Shown here: in pieces, positions 1-9,907 of the stretch
How positions within the stretch are numbered: position 1 is the stretch's first letter
How the letters are laid out: the number at the start of each line of letters is the position of its first letter
Origin: Prorocentrum cordatum
Lineage: Eukaryota > Sar > Dinophyceae > Prorocentrales > Prorocentraceae
NCBI GenBank assembly: GCA_963575745.1
Contig: CAUYUJ010021037.1
Coordinates: 50,001 to 100,000, forward strand
DNA length: 50,000 nucleotides
Direction of reading: 5' to 3'
The notes under the pieces: generated by a model
Told to the model about the DNA's origin: nothing
Seen by the model: the letters and a program-made list of their open reading frames with translations, nothing else
Database searches by the model: none
Made by a program: the position numbers and the translations under genes

Positions 1-728
1 CTGGACCAGTTCATCGCCAAACTGAGCGAGCACGAGGAGCTGGTGAAGAGCGACTCCGATCGGGGGGCGAGGGGCAGTGGACGTGAAGCAGGAAGGTCGC
101 CCTCGGAGTCGGAGTGGGAGAAGCTTCCGCCCGTTCCTTCCAGCTCGGTCTCGGACACGATCGCCCAGCTCGAGATGGAGAGCAAGAGTCTCAGGGGCGC
201 CCTCCTCCAGACCTTGAAGAGTTACGAGCACATCCCCAACGTGCGGGCGGGGGGGGATCAAGACTCGGGTGGCGCCGACGGTGCTGAGCAAGGTCTACAG
301 AAGGGGGGCGCTCTGCTAAGATCGAAGTGCAGGAATGGCAGAGGAGCAAAGAGCTCACCAAGGCTCCCATCGCCAACGACATGGTCCTCGCCATGGCGCT
401 GGGCCGCACGATTGCTTCGGGGGATTTCAAGGGGCTGATCAACTCCCAGGCCAGCGAGGTGAGCTGCCTCAGGATGTACGCGATCATGAAGGCCTACGAC
501 GGCGTCACGTGCGAGAACGACTGGAAGAGGCCCCGCAACGCGAGTCGGGCCAAGTGGGGGTCGAAGGTCGACTGGTCGCTCGGCGAGGAGTACCTGAGGC
601 TGACTGCGCAGGACACCATCGAGGACACCCTGGCCGACGACGAGGCGACGGACAAGCTGAGGAAGAGGGCGCAGATCCAGAAGCACCTGACGTCGGTGCG
701 GGACGCGGCGCCCAAGGATGACGAATAG
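1..728 (+). pseudogene. gag-like segment of the DIRS-like element, two frameshifts
   Basis: The frame is open from base 1 and reads a charged, alpha-helical protein (LDQFIAKLSEHEELVKSDSD and onward). At the G run near 250-256 the sensible protein moves to the next frame (KTRVAPTVLSKVYRRGAL). After the G run near 303-308 it moves again (AKIEVQEWQRSKELTKAPIA) and continues to a TAG at 726-728, ending VRDAAPKDDE. Both shifts sit in G homopolymers, so they are either decay or sequencing indels. I recognise no family motif. The gag role is inferred only from position upstream of the RT. A fused host gene fragment is possible but less likely. Confidence 0.5.
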
Positions 729-1446
729 GGGTGGCCCGAGGGTGCGTTTTGGAGTGGCGTCCCTTGGGCAAGTCTTGCACTGCTGTGCTCACTCCTGTGG
801 ATCTGTGCTGCGTCGGGGTCATCTGCGGGGAGATCGTCTGGTCGAGGGTGGGGCAGGGAAGTTAAGGCCCTCGGGCTCGCCGCGCTGAGCCTCGCTAGCC
901 GAGTTGACGCTGGGCTGCGGGGCGATTCGAGTTCAGGCCGCGCCTTGTAGATCGCGGATCTGAGCTACACCACTGCGCCCAATCTACGTCGCGCTCCAGG
1001 TGAGTGGGTGCTTCCGCTGCGTCCCCCAGATGATGATGGACTTCCGAGAGAGGGACCCACTTCGGAGCCTGCCTTCACCGACGGGGCCGTTGGCGACGGG
1101 GGCCTCGGGCTCGGGCTTCACGGCGGAGCAGCTGCGTTTGACGTGGCTGCGTATCTGTCGGACGGTTCGGTCTCTTCGTGCTCTCGCTGCTGGGCGGGTT
1201 GGCGCAGCCGATGGGGCGGCTGTGCCGAGCTCGTGGTCGGAGGCGACTGGGCTCCAACGCAGGGTGGTCTACGACATCTGGGATCGCCACGCCGCCCTTG
1301 GGGCGTGGGGGAGCATCGGCGACGGCAAGGCGGCGCTTCGCCGTCTGCGGGGGCCCGACAGCTCGGGCCATGCGGCAGGCGGGTTGTGCGGCTAGAAGCA
1401 AACTGCATCATCTACTACGTTTATCAAAAAAGGCGACCTCTGCAGG
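729..1446 (+). other. Spacer between gag-like and RT segments
   Basis: No supported gene. Open frames here are GC-driven and show no family resemblance. It contains a tRNA-like stretch on the minus strand (911-981). Confidence 0.5.
911..981 (-). other. tRNA-like relic (71 nt)
   Basis: On the minus strand this 71-nt stretch starts TGGGCGC and ends GCCCA, so five acceptor-like pairs can form. It has an A-box-like TGGTGTAGCTCAGAT in the right place and a weak B-box-like ACTCGAATC. The anticodon and T arms do not fold properly, so it is not a functional tRNA. It may be a SINE head or chance. Confidence 0.2.
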
Positions 1447-2266
1447 ATGGTGGCGGACCAGGTGTCGCTGCCGCCTCCAGGGGCAGCGGGCCCGCCTCTG
1501 GCGGGTCTCGGCGACTCCGGCGCCCTACCAGGAGCGCTTCGAGAGTCGGATGCTGGGGGGTCCGAAGGAGGTGGGCTGGAAGAGGCACGAGAGCATCAAA
1601 AGCTACTCTGATCCTGGCTGGAAGGATCGACGCACCAGGCCCACCGTGGCCGTGAGGATGATGCAATCAGGTATGGTCCAGTACGTCAAGGAGGCGAAGC
1701 ACACCGTGGGACTCTTTTGCGTGGCAAAGGACGTGAGCGACAATGGGCGGGACGTGGTCAAGTCTCGCCTCATCTGGGACGCTCGCACGGTGAATCTGCT
1801 ATTTCGGCGGCCGCCGTGGACACCGCATGGGTCGCCGTCCGCCCTATCCGAACTGGAGTTGACGAGCGGCATCTTGAAGGACCGTGTGCTGGGGAGCTTC
1901 CAAGGGGACGTGCCCGACTGGTTCTACAGGTTGAGGTGGACGGACGGACTGGCAGAGTACTTCACGCTCGAAGGGGTCACTCCCGAGGGGCTGTACATCT
2001 TTGCAAAGGAAGCTGGCGTGGACCTCCCCACCCCGCCCGCGGGGGCCGCGGGGGCGGGGCTCGTCGCGCCGGTGATGGGCGCTGCCTGGGCGGTCTTTCT
2101 GGCCCAGTCGGCCCTTGTCGACTGCTTCGAGTCCATGGAGGGGCTATCCACGGAGCAGATCTCTTTGGGCAAGGTGTGTCCGAGTTTTGCCAGGACCGAG
2201 CTTCTGCTGCTGCTGTGCATCGACGACTGCATAGGCCTGGAGCGCGCGAAGAATGGGAAGGGTTGA
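1447..2266 (+). pseudogene. Reverse transcriptase, fingers and palm (DIRS-like)
   Basis: A short leader (MVADQVSLPPPGAAG, frame from 1447) passes by frameshift near 1530 into the frame ending at 2266. That frame gives YQERFESRMLGGPKE, then AVRMMQSGMVQYVKE and HTVGLFCVAKD, then KSRLIWDARTVN (the conserved fingers R..DAR..N), GDVPDWFYRL (motif A, first catalytic Asp), GLAEYFTLEGVTPEGL, and LLCIDDCIGL (motif C, two Asp encoded at 2222-2227). Motif C reads CIDD, where Y-x-D-D/N is usual. The polymerase would copy element RNA to DNA. The catalytic aspartates remain but the frame ends at 2266 and continues in another frame, so this copy is broken. Confidence 0.75.
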
Positions 2267-3032
2267 GCTCGATGTGGCCAAAGACCACGTTCGGAGCTAC
2301 TTGAATGCGAAGGGCCTCGCAGTGCACAGAGAGGAGGCAGGGGGGGGACTTCGGCGAGGGCTAGGACTTACTATATCGGGACGCCCCTACACGTTGAAGG
2401 TCTACCCCGAGAAGATGAAGGACCTGATCATCTGCGCCGAGGCGATCGTGGTGACTCAGTCCTTGCGACCGCGGGAGCTGGCCACGGTGGCGGGCTGCTG
2501 GGCGTGGGCGGCGTTGGTCTGCAGGCCTGCCTTTGCGATCCTGGGCGCCTGCTACCGATGGGTCGGCAGCTTCGCGGACGAGGGCGCCGAGAAACTGCGG
2601 CGTCTTCCCGTCGCCGTGATGGACGAGCTGAAGGCTCTGGGGTCGCTGGCCATTTTCTTCGAGGCGAACCTGGAGTTGGACTGGCGCACGACAGTCTACA
2701 TGACCGATGCGAGCGACGAGGGCTTCGGCGCGGTGGCGACGAAGTCGAGCGTGGAGGAGGTCAGGGACAAGCTGGGCCGTGGGGCCGAACAGGCGCGGCA
2801 GATTCGCGTCGGGGAGACGCACATGGAGATGGAGAAAGATGCGAGCAAGACGGGCCTGGAGGAGGAAGAGATGATGCACCCGCGCGAAAGTCGGCCTGGT
2901 ATACTGGCGCTGCAGCAGGGCTTGCTGGACCTGAAAGGAGACCTCGGGCACCAGGGGGGAGCTTGGATAGAGGGCGTGCGGATGGAGGAGCTACTGGACG
3001 CGATGATGGTGAGCGCCTCTTCAGCCGTCTGA
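2253..3032 (+). pseudogene. RT thumb/connection and start of RNase H (DIRS-like)
   Basis: It overlaps the previous segment by 14 bases in a different frame and continues the same protein: LDVAKDHVRSYLNAKGLAVH, then LRPRELATVAGCWAWAALVC with RPAFAILGACYRWV (the thumb signature of DIRS-like RTs), then YMTDASDEGFGAV, the first strand of RNase H with its catalytic Asp. After about residue 170 the sequence becomes acidic and less typical before the TGA at 3030-3032. The remaining RNase H motifs lie downstream past a methyltransferase-like piece, which agrees with the layout of DIRS elements known to me in dinoflagellates, but the exact order should be checked against a complete copy. Confidence 0.65.
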
Positions 3033-3039
3033 GGAGGCG

Positions 3040-3242
3040 TTGGTATTGGATCTGCCACCTCACCATGTTCTTGGACACCTTCTCGGACGAATACTATCGG
3101 AACGCGCGCGTGCCCTGGGGCTACGAGGGGTCAGCGGCGGGATGCAGCACAATATCGACCAAGACAATTTCATCGCGCAGGTGATCGTCGAGATCGCCAG
3201 GCTCGCCGTCCGCGAGGGGCTGGGCTCCGTCATCATGGGGCC
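3040..3242 (+). pseudogene. Methyltransferase-like fragment of the DIRS-like element
   Basis: Two frames give pieces of one domain. MFLDTFSDEYYRNARV (frame of 3065) resembles the S-adenosylmethionine-binding start F-L-D-x-F-S-G of the methyltransferase domain carried by DIRS elements. RALGLRGVSGGMQHNIDQDN and then LGSVIMGPVSRS (frame of 3040) fit the following strand and the G-P-C-S motif, with Val in place of Cys. A frameshift near 3095 joins them. The glycine-rich G-x-G of the binding loop is missing (S-D-E-Y instead). The call rests on short motifs and position only. Confidence 0.35.
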
Positions 3243-3398
3243 CGTCAGCCGCTCCCAGGCGTTCCCAAGCGCTCCCGGCACGCTCCTAGGTGCTCCCAAG
3301 CGCCCCCAGGCGCTCCCAAGCGCTCCCAAGCGCTCCCAAGTGCTTCCAGCGCTCCCAAGCGGCCCCAAGCGGTCCCAAGCGCTCCCAGGCGCCCCCGA

Positions 3399-3434
<36 letters not shown>

Positions 3435-3535
3435 CCAAGCGCTCCCAGGCGCTCCCGGCACGCTCCCAGGGTCCCAGGCGGTCCCAGGCGGTCCCAGGCG
3501 CTCCCAGGAGCTCCCAGACGCTCCCAGCCGCGACA
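3243..3535 (+). repeat. 10-bp minisatellite (CGCTCCCAAG / CGCTCCCAGG)
   Basis: About 29 imperfect copies of a 10-bp unit sit inside the retroelement. Because 10 is not a multiple of 3, the peptide repeats every 10 residues (SQALPGAPRR) and all three frames stay open. It interrupts the methyltransferase-like and RNase H segments, so it expanded after or during decay of the element. Confidence 0.95.
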
Positions 3536-4158
3536 CTCGTGGAGATCGATGGGCTGTGGGACGACTTCGCGCTGGTCTCGGGCGTCCAGGGGGCGACTTC
3601 GTGGACCGCTACGCCGCAAAACTCGAGCAGCTCGACTACGCCTGGGACGAGGTACCGAGGGGGGCGCAGGTGCGGCTTCGACGAGGACGACCTCGGGTGG
3701 TACGGAGCAGGGGCCAGGTGATGCCGATCGGTGCCTTCTGGGTCAACGACTCGAGGTGGCACGAGCGCTTCAGAGGGCGCTAGGAGGCAGAAGAGCACAA
3801 CAACGCGCTGGAGCTGAGGTGCGTGATCAGCGCGCTGCGGCATTTGGTGTGATCCTCGAGATGCTGGAACAAGCGCGTCGTGATAATAACGGGCTCGGTA
3901 ATCGCCATGGGTGTTCTGCAAAAGAGTCGCTCATCGGCGGCGGCACTCCTGACGCTGGTGCGGGTGGCCTGTGGCATCTCGCTGGTGCTGGGCATCAGGG
4001 GCCACTGCCGGTGGGTCCCCAGTCAGTGGAACATGGCGGACGGGCCGAGCAGGGGGGTCGACGCCGGGGCGGCGGACGAGACCACGGAGGCGCACAGGAT
4101 GAGGACGACGCCGAAGGTGGCGCGGCCGCTCCTGAAGGTGCTGGAACGGCGGCGGTGA
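3536..4158 (+). pseudogene. RNase H second half (DIRS-like), two in-frame stops
   Basis: The main frame (3 x n + 1) reads DFVDRYAAKLEQLDYAWDEV, IGAFWVNDSRWHERFRGR, then TAG (3781-3783), EAEEHNNALELRCVISALRH, TGA (3850-3852), RVVIITGSVIAMGVLQKSRS and CRWVPSQWNMADGPSRG. The blocks H-N-x-L-E-L, K-x-R-S-S and R-W-V-P-S-x-W-N-x-A-D-x-P-S-R are the classic C-terminal RNase H signature of DIRS-type elements. The usual I-T-D-S has become I-T-G-S, so a catalytic Asp is missing. The product would remove RNA from the RNA-DNA hybrid. Stops and the lost Asp show this copy is dead. Confidence 0.7.
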
Positions 4159-5444
4159 TCTACTTGACCTTGGCGGCGCGTCCGCAGCTCGACTACCTTC
4201 TCAGCGGGGGGGCGGCGACGTGGACCACTGCTGCTACCGCGTCGGGAGCTACGTCGACTACGAGAAGCAGCTGCACGCTGTCCTTCTGGGTCGCACTGGT
4301 GACGGCGCTCTACGCGGCACATGGAGCGCGGCGCGGCGGGTCCGCCCCCCCGCCGCAGGAGCGCGGGGCGCGCGCCTGGCAGCAGGCCAAGCTGGACCGC
4401 CCGCGCTGGAACAACCGCCCGGTGGCCCACGCAGTGGACGACTCGACAAACGTCGTCTACGGGCGAGAGGTCAGGGCCTTCCTTGTCGACTGCAAGCGCG
4501 GGGAGGCCCCCTTCATGACGCTGGAGCAGAGGGACCGCGCCCTCGGCAACTACATCAGCGACCTCTGCCACTTGCGGGGCAACAAACTACATGAAGGCCT
4601 CGCTCGCCTTCAACGGGCCCACGCACATCTTCGAGGACCATCGAGGGAAGCTCCCACAGCGCATCGGGCGCTGAAGGCGTGGGAGCCCACGCAGTTCGTG
4701 GGCGAGGGGCACCCGATCCCGTCCCAAGCGATGGGCGTGACCATCATGAGGATGCTGGAGGCGGGCCACCTGCTGGAGGGCTGCGCCTGCATCGTCCAGC
4801 TGGACGGGCGGCTGCGGGAGCAGGACTGGGAGATGCTGCGGGCCAAGCAAGTCAGCTTCACCCCCGACGGCGGCGCGGGGCTCAAGCTGGGCGACCGCCT
4901 GATGGGCCAGAAGACCCAGACGGGCGCCAACCAGGGAGCGGTACTGAAGCGGCCGATCTCGAGGCCCCTGCTGCAGATCCCGGTCCAGGACCGCGAGCCC
5001 GACGACCAGGTCTTCCCTTTCACCCAGCCGAGCTCCCGCGCGGTCTGGATGAAGACGCTGAAGGACGTCGGCCTCGAAAAGATGGGGCCTCAACATGGGG
5101 CGCGGCACGCGGCGGCGGCGCGCTTCGCAGCGCTGGGCGGCGACCTGGAGGCGGCGCGGCGCCGAGGGCGCTGGGCCTCCACCGCCGGCTTCCAGCGGAA
5201 CACCAAGTGCCATGTGCTGGTGGAGAAGCTCAGTGAGCTCGGCGGCGAGCAAATCAAGCAGGGCTGCGCCTTCTGGCGCCGACCGCGGCAGGCCGTGCAC
5301 GACGCCCTCGCGCGGGGCCCAGGCGCGGGCACGCCGCTCGGCGAGCGCCTCATCAGGGCGCTGGTGCACGGCCGTGAGCGTGAGACGGCCGTGCGCATGG
5401 TCGGCTCTGCGTCGTGCCTGTCCTTCCCCTACTCCTGTATCTAA
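4159..5444 (+). pseudogene. Tyrosine recombinase of the DIRS-like element; catalytic Tyr replaced
   Basis: One long frame (ending TAA at 5442-5444) carries the domain. NRPVAHAVDDSTNVVYGREV and LEQRDRALGNYISDLCHLRG form the N-terminal part, HRALKAWEPTQFVGEGHPIP the linker, GRLREQDWEMLRAKQVSF contains the box I arginine, QKTQTGANQGAVL the lysine strand, GPQHGARHAAAARF the H-x-x-R box II, and RRRGRWASTAGFQRNTK the final box with W. The position where this family has Tyr (R-Y-x-K) is Asn here (AAC at 5199-5201). Between about 4588 and 4672 the better protein lies in frame 1 (MKASLAFNGPTHIFEDHRGK), so two compensating frameshifts are likely. The enzyme would integrate circular cDNA; this copy should not be able to. 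Confidence 0.75.
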
Positions 5445-5595
5445 GAAGAGAGCCATTCTGGAAAACGGGGGGGGTCCTTGGGGGGAGGCAGTGATTTTAC
5501 CAAACTTGTCCTGCCTCGCTTCCCTCCCGCCCGTCTCTCGACAGGATGTTGTCAAGGCCTTTGGCTAGTGGCCCAGTGGGGTCGGCTGGGAGGGG

Positions 5596-5860
5596 TTGAA
5601 CATGTTTTTTGTCATCGGGCTCTGGCTGTACGCTCAGGTAGCTACCTAAGGTCAAGCTCGCTCAGGGAGCTAGCACAAGGATGCGGGCGTTTTCTCGAAG
5701 ACATCTGGGGTTTATGGGCCCCCTTCCACTCGGCGCGGTGGTGAAAAGACGACACGTGTTTGTAGTATCTGCTAGCCCTCTCGGGCTCAGCTCCGCCTGC
5801 CCCCCTCGAGGATTTTGAACCCCTCCCCAGACTGGCTCTGAGTAGAAGGTAAGCCTGTAA
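5596..5860 (+). repeat. Direct repeat, copy 1 (3' end of DIRS-like element)
   Basis: Shares with 5973-6240 the blocks GAACATGTTTTTTGTC, GTCAAGCTCGCTCAGGGAGC, CCTTCCACTCGGCGCGGTGG, GACGACACGTGTTTGTAGTA and CTGAGTAGAAGGTAA. It begins about 150 bases after the recombinase stop, so it is a candidate terminal repeat. Confidence 0.9.
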
Positions 5861-5972
5861 ATAGGTGTCCTTGAACTTTATGTTGCACTACCCATCGTAG
5901 TTTAGCCGCCTTTCCCCTCTGTCCCCTCTTGGGCTCAAGTCGGCCCCACCGCTCCCTCCCTTTGGGGGAGGG
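5861..5972 (+). other. Segment between the two direct repeats (candidate A2 block)
   Basis: About 110 bases separate the two copies. In PAT/Ngaro-type tyrosine-recombinase elements the right end is ordered B1-A2-B2 and A2 copies the left end A1. If that holds here this stretch should match the element's 5' end, which is outside the window. Confidence 0.35.
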
Positions 5973-6240
5973 TCGAACATGTTTTTTGTCCTTGGACTCT
6001 GGCTGGACGCTCAGGTAGGTAGCTAGCTAGGGTCAAGCTCGCTCAGGGAGCTACCGCAAGGATGCTTGCATTTTCTCGAAGATATCTGGGTTGAGGGGCC
6101 CCTTCCACTCGGCGCGGTGGTGAAAAGACGACACGTGTTTGTAGTATCTGCTAGCCCTCTCGGGCTCAGTTCCGCCTGGCCGCCTCAAGGGTTTTGAACC
6201 ACTCCCCAGACTGGCACTGAGTAGAAGGTAAACCTGTGAA
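5973..6240 (+). repeat. Direct repeat, copy 2
   Basis: Second copy of 5596-5860, shifted by 377-380 bases, with scattered substitutions and small indels. Its end (CTGAGTAGAAGGTAAACCTG) is my proposed right boundary of the DIRS-like element. Confidence 0.9.
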
Positions 6241-7020
6241 CCTTTCTTCACGGTCCTCTGCTCTCGTCATCTTGTTATGCCCAAGCGGAAAACATGCGTC
6301 CATGCCAAGAGCGGGCCAGTTTGCGAAAAGTCGGTGTGCACGTATGGACTTGAATCGCCGAGCTCTGGAGATGCGAAGAGTGTTGCCGCTCGGCTCGCCA
6401 TCCAAGGACCGCCAATGCCAGTAGTGACTCGCCGTTGAGGCTGCCGCCGCGCTTGTGCAGAGCTGTGGTGTGCAGCCTGGATGTGGAGAAGGCCCGTGAT
6501 ACTGAGCACATGGTTGTGGTTTCCCTTTTGCTCAAAATTGTTCGTCTGTTTGCAATTTTGTTTTTGCTTGTCCACAGGCTCGCCGTTTTGAGTCTACATC
6601 TAAAGTCACGCAGTCTTGGCACGATTACTGCTCAGTAGAGATACGGTGGGAACTGATTTTGCATGATAGAGCGCGTCGCCGCGGTGGCCCCGACGACATG
6701 CTGCCCCTTGAGAGCGGACAGCATGTCGCTCCGCTCCGCGGGGCGGGAAGGTGGGAACAACTCGGGACGTTGACGCCTCGGGGCCGGAAACAGGATAGCC
6801 TGTCGCGCAGAAGCGTGGTGGGCAAGAACAGGTGGCGCGACACGCGGTCCAAACGTGCCCGACCGTAGGGCTCGGGAGGCACCAACTGCATGGGAGACAA
6901 AATTATCACGTTACTATTCCTGTCCGTTTCGAGGTGACGCGTCTGCCTTCTACCAGAGACTCCCGCCAGTGCAACCCATGCAGTTGAAGCCCCGTGACAA
7001 ACAACAAGTCCTCCTCGCAA
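6241..7020. other. No gene seen
   Basis: Short frames on both strands show no family resemblance. A 10-bp stem (CGACATGCTG, 6694-6703 with 6719-6728) is the only structure noticed. Confidence 0.5.
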
Positions 7021-7683
7021 CCATGTCGTCGTCGCCTCTTCCCTTCCTCCTCCTCACATGCCCTCCTCTGCACTCCACCACCTCCTCCATCTCCTCCTCC
7101 TCGCTCTTCTCGTCCTCTTCACTCCCTGCCTCCTGCCTCCTCCCTCCCCCCTCCTCTTCCCCCTCCCCCCTCCCTCCTCCACACCCCTTCCTCCACGCAC
7201 CGAGCCCCCCCGGCGCCGGCCCCCGCCAGGGCGACGGGCCGCGAGCCTTCGCGGCGAAAGCAGCTCCACGCGCGCGCCGCAGGTCCTTCCCCCCCCATCC
7301 CTCCTTCGATCCGCGGGGGGGGGAGGGCTGCGCAGGGCGTCGGGCTCACAAGGCTGCCCCATTATCCTCCCCTTCCTCCTCCTCCTCCTCCTCCGCCTCC
7401 GCCTCCGCCTCCGCCTCCGCATCCTCCTCCGCCTCCTCCACCTCCTCCTCCTCCTCCTCCTCCTCCTCTCTTCCCCACGTCTGCTCCTCCTCCTCCGCCT
7501 CATCCCCCGCCTCCGTATCCGCCTCCTCCTCCTGCTCCTCCTCCTCCTCCTCCTCCTCGTCCTCTCCTCCCCACGTCTCCTCCTCCTCCTCCTCCGCCTC
7601 ATCCTCCGCCTCCGTATCCGCCTCCTCCTCCTCCTCCTAATTATTCTCCTCCTCCTCCTCCTCCTCCTCCTCCTCCTCCTCCT
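7021..7683 (+). repeat. CTC/CCT-rich tract with (TCC)n
   Basis: Pyrimidine-rich, becoming near-pure trinucleotide repeat with CGC interruptions after about 7370. The proline, serine and leucine runs read through it are repeat translations. A non-repeat island lies at about 7200-7350. Confidence 0.95.
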
Positions 7684-8454
7684 TAGCCATTCCCTTCGGG
7701 GAGGGGGGCCGCGCTGCCTGGGACCCCGCCCCGAGGTCCGCCGGCAAACTTGGGAATGGCCCTGTCGGCGGGGGCCAGATGCAGTGTGCGGGGGGGGGGC
7801 GTCTCGTATTGCAGTCTGCCGTGCGAAGCAACGAATGCGATGTGCAGGAGGTGTTGCCTTTACCGTGCTCCCTCAAGAAGTCCCACGTGTCCATGACGGG
7901 CGACGCGCAGGCCAGCATGCGGACGGTCGACGAGGCACGGAGGGGCCGACAGTGGAACAAAGGAGTGGAAACTTCTGTGGGGTGGCGGTGGTGGAAGGAA
8001 TGACCGATTCGGCAGTTCCTCCAGATGTACACGTTCGCGGAAGCCGACCAATACATCTGGCCCGTGCTTCTGCACCATTGTCCGTTTTCCAAGAGAAGGG
8101 GGGAGCCTGGCAGTGCACTGGTAGTACCATCCCGCCTGATGGCCTATGCATTGTTTTGTTATGTATACGCACACTTCACCTTTCGTTCAATGCATTGGAT
8201 TGGGCTGTGTTCATTTCCTTTTCAGCGCACCCATTCATCACGCAGCGCCAGCATAGCCTAGAAAGGAGCGCACTCCCCTTCGGCGATTTGGCTTGGGCGC
8301 AAGATGATCGACTCTGGTGCGCAATCCCTCATTGTTCATTGGTGGCTCTGGTATGCATAGTGTTTTGTGGAGTGCGGGACGTATATGTTGTACACCATCC
8401 TCTGAGGCTCTAAGCACGCTCGGCCCTCAGGAGATTATAGGGAAACCAGCAAAT
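7684..8454. other. No gene seen
   Basis: Unique-looking sequence. Frames that cross it start inside the CTC tract and resemble nothing I recognise. Confidence 0.5.
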
Positions 8455-8705
8455 ATCCTCCTCCTCCTCCTCAGCCTCCTCCGCCTCCTCCTCCTCCTCC
8501 TCACGCTCCTCCGCCGCCGCCTCCTCCTCATCATCATCCGCCTCCTCTTCCTCCTCCTCCTCCTCCTCCTCCTTCTCCTCTTCCTCCTCGCCATCCCCCT
8601 CCCCCTTCCCCCTCCCCCTCGCCCTCCCCCTCCTCCTGCTCTTCCTGCTCTTCCTGCTCTTCCTCCTCCTCCTCCTCCTCCTCCTCCTCCTCCTCCTCCT
8701 CCTCC
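8455..8705 (+). repeat. (CTC)n tract
   Basis: Near-pure CTC/CCT repeat with CGC and CTT interruptions and an inner CCCTCC-rich block at about 8590-8640. Confidence 0.95.
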
Positions 8706-8835
8706 TACTACGCGCGAATGTCCGCGCAGTCGCCCCCGTTTCTTCCGACGCCCACATCAGACAACAGCGGCTCCCCTGCCTTGTGGGGCAACGATAGGGC
8801 AGGACTGGTTCACGGAGGGGGGAAGTCGAACTGGA

Positions 8836-8855
8836 ATCGGCGATGCATCGCCGAT
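8836..8855. repeat. 20-bp perfect palindrome built on ATCGGCGAT
   Basis: ATCGGCGATGCATCGCCGAT equals its own reverse complement. The half-site ATCGGCGAT recurs at about 8859-8867 and TATCGGCGAT at about 8921-8930, giving a small cluster. Confidence 0.9.
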
Positions 8856-9040
8856 AGATCGGCGATACGCCCGGGTGGCGATTCTGGACGTTCCTGGGCG
8901 GGGTGGGGCTATAAGAGCCCTATCGGCGATCCATGGGCGATTGGGGGTCGAGGTGCGTCCCCACCCCTGAGTTTATGCACCTCTACGTTGCTCCTGGACC
9001 AAACACCGCGCAAGACCAGTCCCCTGGCCGGTCCCCCCTG

Positions 9041-9170
9041 CCTCCTCCTCCTCCTCCTCCTCCTCCTCCTCCTCCTCCTCTTTCTCCTCCTCCTCCTCCC
9101 CTCCTCTCCTCCTCCTCCTCCTCCTCCTCCTCCTCCTCCTCCTCCTCCTCCCCTCCTCCTCCTCCTCTTC
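9041..9170 (+). repeat. (CTC)n tract
   Basis: Near-pure CTC repeat with a few CTT and CCC interruptions. Confidence 0.95.
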
Positions 9171-9831
9171 GGAAGGCTGCGAAAGGCTTGGACCGTTGCT
9201 GCCTGGGGACCGAGACGTGGTTAGAGCGTCGGGCCGAAGCGTGGTGGGCCAGGATCGGCGGCGCTCTGGCGGCCGATGCTGACGAGTCGGGCACCCACGG
9301 AACGCTCATGGCGAGGCGCAGCTGCTGGAGAGCACCCCGAGAGGCGGGGAAGCCGCCGAGACCCCATGCAGAAACGCTCGGAAACCTGTTCTGTTTTTTT
9401 CACGACGCGAGGAGGTCTGGGGAAGGATCGATTGTCGATGGCATGTCTCAAGCCGCATCTTTCTGTGATGTCTTGGGGCCCCGAAACTGGGCGAATAGAG
9501 ACGCTGGGTGCAAAACACAAAAAAAATGCAGCGCCCGGGGATCTCGGGGCCTCGGCTGGCCTCGCGCGCGGCCGATGAAACCTCGAAAGCCGATCGAAAT
9601 CTCAAATTCGGATCGGAGAAATGATTGTGTTTGATGTTTGTTGTGCCGTTTTTGGTTGAAGACACAAACAGACAACAAACAAAAAAACTGCCAGAACCAG
9701 AAACATGCGCACCGGATCGGATCGGAAGCGGGAGCCCTGCGGACCGGAGCCGGGATCGAATCCGCCGCACTCGACTCCAAAGCGAAATCGAACGCGGTCT
9801 CCAAACCCCCAGGACCTCTAAGGAGCTCGCA

Positions 9832-9834
<3 letters not shown>
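9171..9834. other. No gene seen
   Basis: Unique-looking GC-rich sequence. No frame has recognisable motifs. Confidence 0.5.
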
Positions 9835-9864
<30 letters not shown>

Positions 9865-9867
9865 GCT

Positions 9868-9907
<40 letters not shown>

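Larger units (their letters stand above)
1..6242 (+). mobile_element. DIRS-like tyrosine-recombinase retrotransposon, decayed, 5' end outside window
   Basis: Recognisable parts occur in order on the plus strand: gag-like segment (1-728), RT (about 1447-2266), RT connection with the first RNase H aspartate (2253-3032), a methyltransferase-like start (about 3040-3240), the second half of RNase H (about 3538-4158), tyrosine recombinase (about 4400-5444) and two direct repeats (5596-5860 and 5973-6240). RT-RNase H-methyltransferase-recombinase is the known domain content of DIRS-type elements, which integrate through a tyrosine recombinase instead of an integrase or endonuclease. The reading frame changes at least eight times and has in-frame stops, so this copy cannot make its proteins as written. 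The left end is cut by the window. The right boundary is inferred from the end of the second direct repeat. Confidence 0.75.

Noticed and set aside
5929-5939. TTGGGCTCAAG resembles the 3' end of the dinoflagellate spliced leader
   Set aside because: Only the last eight bases agree well; the rest of the leader does not match, and it lies between the retroelement's direct repeats.
6855-8413. Long plus-strand frames of 230-450 residues
   Set aside because: They are translations of the CTC tract (poly-Pro, poly-Ser, poly-Leu) with unrecognised tails.
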